This document shows positions 7,261 to 8,316 of a DNA stretch of 8,316 bases, one piece after another. The translations under genes were made by a program, and so were the position numbers. The DNA is from an uncultured Armatimonadota bacterium (GTDB lineage: Bacteria; Armatimonadota; Armatimonadia; Armatimonadales; Armatimonadaceae). The DNA is taken from positions 1 to 8,316 of the forward strand of contig CAIRTT010000671.1 of assembly GCA_903881535.1 (NCBI GenBank). Reading direction: 5' to 3'. Positions within the stretch are counted from its first letter, which is position 1. Each line of letters starts with the position of its first letter. A model generated the notes under the pieces. That model saw only the letters and a program-made list of their open reading frames with translations, was not told where the DNA came from and ran no database searches.

Positions 7261-7297
7261 AAAAAGCCCCCCGACACCAAGCGTGCCGAGGGGCTTT
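7261..7297 (-). terminator. Rho-independent terminator of isocitrate dehydrogenase
   Basis: AAAGCCCC (7263-7270) pairs with GGGGCTTT (7290-7297); after a mismatch, CG/CG pairs, then after another mismatch CAC (7275-7277) pairs with GTG (7283-7285) around a five-base loop. Read on the minus strand the GC-rich stem ends in GGGGCTTTTTCTTTG, giving the T-run of an intrinsic terminator. It lies 26 bases after the isocitrate dehydrogenase stop codon and isolates the sulfatase from read-through. Confidence 0.85.
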
Positions 7298-7323
7298 CGT
7301 CAGAACCGCAGGTTTTATAAAAC

Positions 7324-8316
7324 CTACATCCGGGCCTTGAGCTCGCGGTCGATGTCATCAAGGAACTCGTCCGTGGAGCGGTATTCGTGATTCTTGTCGA
7401 TCAGAATCGCAAGGTCCTTGGTCATCCGGCCAGACTCAACGACATCCACGCAGACCTTCTCAAGGGTCTCCGCAAAGCCGACAACATCTGGCGTGTCATC
7501 AAAGCGGCCACGGTACTGCAGACCACGCGTCCATGCGTAAATGGATGCAATCGGGTTCGTACTCGTCGGCTTGCCCTGCTGATGCATCCGGTAGTGACGG
7601 GTCACCGTTCCGTGCGCTGCCTCTGCTTCGATCGCAGAACCATCCGGGCTCATCAGAACACTGGTCATCAGACCAAGCGAGCCATAGCCCTGCGCAACGG
7701 TGTCGGACTGGACATCGCCATCGTAGTTCTTACACGCCCACAGGTAGCCACCATTCCACTTGAGGTTGGATGCCACCATGTCATCGATCAGGCGGTGCTC
7801 ATACGTGAGGCCTGCTGCTTCGAAGCGGGACTGGAACTCAGCCTCATAGACGCGCTGGAAGGTGTTCTTAAATGCGCCATCGTAGACCTTCATAATCGTG
7901 TTCTTGGTCGACAGGTACACAGGGTAGTTGCGGCCAAGAGCGTAGGTCATACAAGCGCGGGCAAATCCTTCGATACTTGCATCGAGGTTGAACATTCCCA
8001 TCGCGACGCCGCTGGACTTCGCCTTGACGACTTCACGGGTGATTGGGTCGCCTTCGCCATCCGGTGTCCAGGAAATCGAAATGGTTCCAGCACCCGGGAA
8101 CGTAAAGTCCTGAGCGCGGTACTGGTCGCCAAAGCCGTGGCGGGCGACGACGACAGGCTGGTCCCAGTGACCGACAAGACGTGGAACATTCTTACAGATG
8201 ATTGGTTCGCGGAAGATGGTGCCATCCAGAATGTTACGAATCGTTCCGTTAGGCGAACGCCACATTTGCTTGAGGCCGAATTCCTTGACACGGGCTTCAT
8301 CAGGGGTGATGGTCGC
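7324..8316 (-). CDS. icd: NADP-dependent isocitrate dehydrogenase, 5' partial
   Basis: The frame runs off the right edge; 330 residues are present, and by comparison with human IDH1 about 73 N-terminal residues are missing. The enzyme oxidatively decarboxylates isocitrate to 2-oxoglutarate, making NADPH, in the cytoplasmic TCA cycle. The first visible residues ATITPDEARV continue into SPNGTIRNI and GTIFREPI, which carry the substrate-binding Ser/Asn/Arg residues; ARHGFGDQYRA contains the arginine equivalent to human Arg132. IDDMVA and CKNYDGDVQSD hold the metal-binding aspartates and surrounding conserved core, and HGTVTRHYRM plus TSTNPIASIYAWTRGL form the NADP-binding region. This is the dimeric subfamily II form shared by eukaryotes and many bacteria, not the E. 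coli type. The internal ATG at 8265 is not the start. The stop (TAG) is followed by a strong terminator. The gene is a housekeeping neighbour with no functional link to the glycan cluster. Confidence 0.97.
   Translation of the reverse strand, partial: ATITPDEARVKEFGLKQMWRSPNGTIRNILDGTIFREPIICKNVPRLVGHWDQPVVVARHGFGDQYRAQDFTFPGAGTISISWTPDGEGDPITREVVKAKSSGVAMGMFNLDASIEGFARACMTYALGRNYPVYLSTKNTIMKVYDGAFKNTFQRVYEAEFQSRFEAAGLTYEHRLIDDMVASNLKWNGGYLWACKNYDGDVQSDTVAQGYGSLGLMTSVLMSPDGSAIEAEAAHGTVTRHYRMHQQGKPTSTNPIASIYAWTRGLQYRGRFDDTPDVVGFAETLEKVCVDVVESGRMTKDLAILIDKNHEYRSTDEFLDDIDRELKARM

Overview
The window shows a bacterial carbohydrate-processing gene cluster next to a central-metabolism gene. The family set is a right-handed beta-helix protein, two different SGNH-fold hydrolases, a GH42 beta-galactosidase and a sulfatase, beside a dimeric 'eukaryotic-like' NADP isocitrate dehydrogenase. 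Together with several starts lacking a good Shine-Dalgarno, this resembles the PVC group (Verrucomicrobiota, Lentisphaerota, Kiritimatiellota, Planctomycetota), with Verrucomicrobiota my first guess. This assignment is inference from gene content; there is no rRNA or other marker in the window.

Layout: bases 2-5786 hold four plus-strand genes in tight order. They are a beta-helix protein (5' end cut by the window edge), an SGNH esterase with N-terminal beta-sandwich regions (ATGA overlap with the first gene), a DUF4886-type SGNH hydrolase (9-base gap), and a GH42 beta-galactosidase (59-base gap to the preferred start). They look like one operon. A sulfatase on the minus strand (5821-7194) converges on them, with only 34 bases between the two stop codons. 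Further right, also on the minus strand, is isocitrate dehydrogenase (7324 to the window edge), followed by a strong intrinsic terminator at 7261-7297. The sulfatase therefore needs its own promoter, and a candidate lies immediately before its ATG, overlapping a 10-base palindrome.

How they may work together: the enzymes suit stepwise breakdown of a sulfated, probably O-acylated, galactose-containing glycan. The beta-helix protein would be the binding or chain-cleaving member, the two SGNH proteins would remove acyl esters, the sulfatase sulfate esters, and GH42 terminal beta-galactose. None of the four proteins whose N-termini are visible in the cluster (SGNH, DUF4886, GH42, sulfatase) shows a signal peptide, so these steps appear cytoplasmic and would act on imported oligosaccharides. 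The actual substrate cannot be read from the sequence.

I found no RNA genes, CRISPR array, insertion sequence or attachment site. No intergenic stretch exceeds 130 bases. Apart from the convergent antisense arrangement, all long open frames opposite these genes look like coding shadows. I see no clearly new system; the most unusual points are the apparent loss of most zinc ligands in GH42, the pairing of two unrelated SGNH hydrolases, and the apparently leaderless sulfatase promoter.
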